Of a stretch of 6,067 bases of DNA, positions 5,682 through 6,067 are shown in pieces (positions within the stretch are counted from its first letter, which is position 1; each line of letters begins with the position of its first letter). The DNA comes from Gemmatimonadaceae bacterium (lineage in GTDB: Bacteria; Gemmatimonadota; Gemmatimonadetes; Gemmatimonadales; Gemmatimonadaceae): contig JACCRL010000154.1 in assembly GCA_013813605.1 (NCBI GenBank), forward strand, positions 1-6,067, read 5' to 3'. The position numbers and the translations under genes are program-made. The notes beneath the pieces were generated by a model. It made no database searches and was not told the DNA's origin. It worked only from the letters and a program-made list of their open reading frames with translations.

Positions 5682-6067
5682 ATGCCGGACGACGCCGTGA
5701 GCGCGGGCATTCCACCATCCATCGAGCGCGTGCTGCGCCTCTTCCGCTCGATGGGCCGCGAAGAAAAAATGCAGGCGCTGGTTCAGTACTCGAAGAAGCT
5801 CGAGCCGCTGCCGGAGCGCTACCGCGACATCGACCGCGGCGCGTTCAGCGTGCCGGAATGCCAGACACGCGTCGACATCATTCCTGAAGTCCGCGACGGA
5901 AAGATGTTTTTCCACGCCGACCTGAACGCGCGGCAGTCGCCGACGATTGCGGCGGTGCTCGCAATCATTTTCGGCGCCGTCAACGGCCAGCCGCCGGCCA
6001 CCACGCTCGGCATTCCGGCGGATTTCGTCCGCACTCTCATGGAAAGCATCGGACTGGGCGCGCGCGA
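5682..6067 (+). CDS. sufE: SufE-family cysteine desulfuration protein (3' end cut by window edge)
   Basis: The frame is open for 128 codons from ATG 5682 to the right edge. The family's active-site region is clear: a YSKKLEPLPERYRD helix and loop (36-49), then FSVPECQTRVDI (55-66), in which Cys60 corresponds to the sulfur-accepting cysteine (Cys51 in E. coli SufE). Further SufE-like features are the FFHADLNARQSPTIAAVLAI stretch at 76-95 and IPADFVRTLMESIGL near the end. SufE takes persulfide sulfur from the cysteine desulfurase SufS and passes it to the Fe-S scaffold. Only some 15-25 residues should be missing, judged by the usual length of about 140-150. A partner sufS or other suf gene is not in the window. 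There is no strong Shine-Dalgarno; AAAGG lies 16 bases upstream of the ATG, so the start could be poorly translated or the message nearly leaderless. Confidence 0.92.
   Translation, partial: MPDDAVSAGIPPSIERVLRLFRSMGREEKMQALVQYSKKLEPLPERYRDIDRGAFSVPECQTRVDIIPEVRDGKMFFHADLNARQSPTIAAVLAIIFGAVNGQPPATTLGIPADFVRTLMESIGLGAR

Noticed and set aside
1..6067. An undescribed multi-gene defence or mobile system
   Set aside because: All seven genes fall in known families with housekeeping or stress roles. There are no toxin-antitoxin pairs, nuclease or NTPase cassettes, integrase, transposase or CRISPR repeats. RecQ alone next to MscS is not enough to propose a defence system.

Overview
The window is a stretch of G+C-rich bacterial chromosome carrying seven protein-coding genes, five complete and two cut by the window ends. 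No RNA gene, CRISPR array, phage gene or transposase gene is visible. The protein styles (a soluble multi-HAMP sensor protein, a zinc-binding RecQ, GTG starts, short intergenic gaps) resemble free-living soil bacteria such as Gemmatimonadota. That assignment is an inference from general sequence character, not a match to a named genome.

Layout: three minus-strand genes come first. A multi-HAMP signalling protein runs off the left edge (1-1006). Upstream of it lie a MOSC-domain protein (1092-1631) and a THUMP-type rRNA guanine-N2 methyltransferase resembling the RlmL half of E. coli RlmKL (1628-2908). The last two overlap by four bases (ATGA) and are almost certainly co-transcribed. Across a roughly 80-base divergent gap, a RecQ-family helicase (2988-4469) is followed about 20 bases later by a short MscS-type channel (4491 or 4497-5081) on the plus strand. 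The channel lacks the usual C-terminal cytoplasmic domain. It converges on an OsmC-type peroxidase (5194-5622, minus), and the 112 bases between them hold a cluster of inverted and direct repeats. OsmC is divergent from a SufE-type sulfur acceptor (5682 to the right edge, plus).

The genes are mostly housekeeping or stress functions: rRNA modification, DNA repair, osmotic and peroxide defence, Fe-S assembly and signalling. They do not form one obvious pathway. I see no convincing undescribed system. The best second-look items are the truncated MscS beside the palindrome cluster, the repeat-like sequence encoding the tail of the MOSC protein, and the RecQ domain order.
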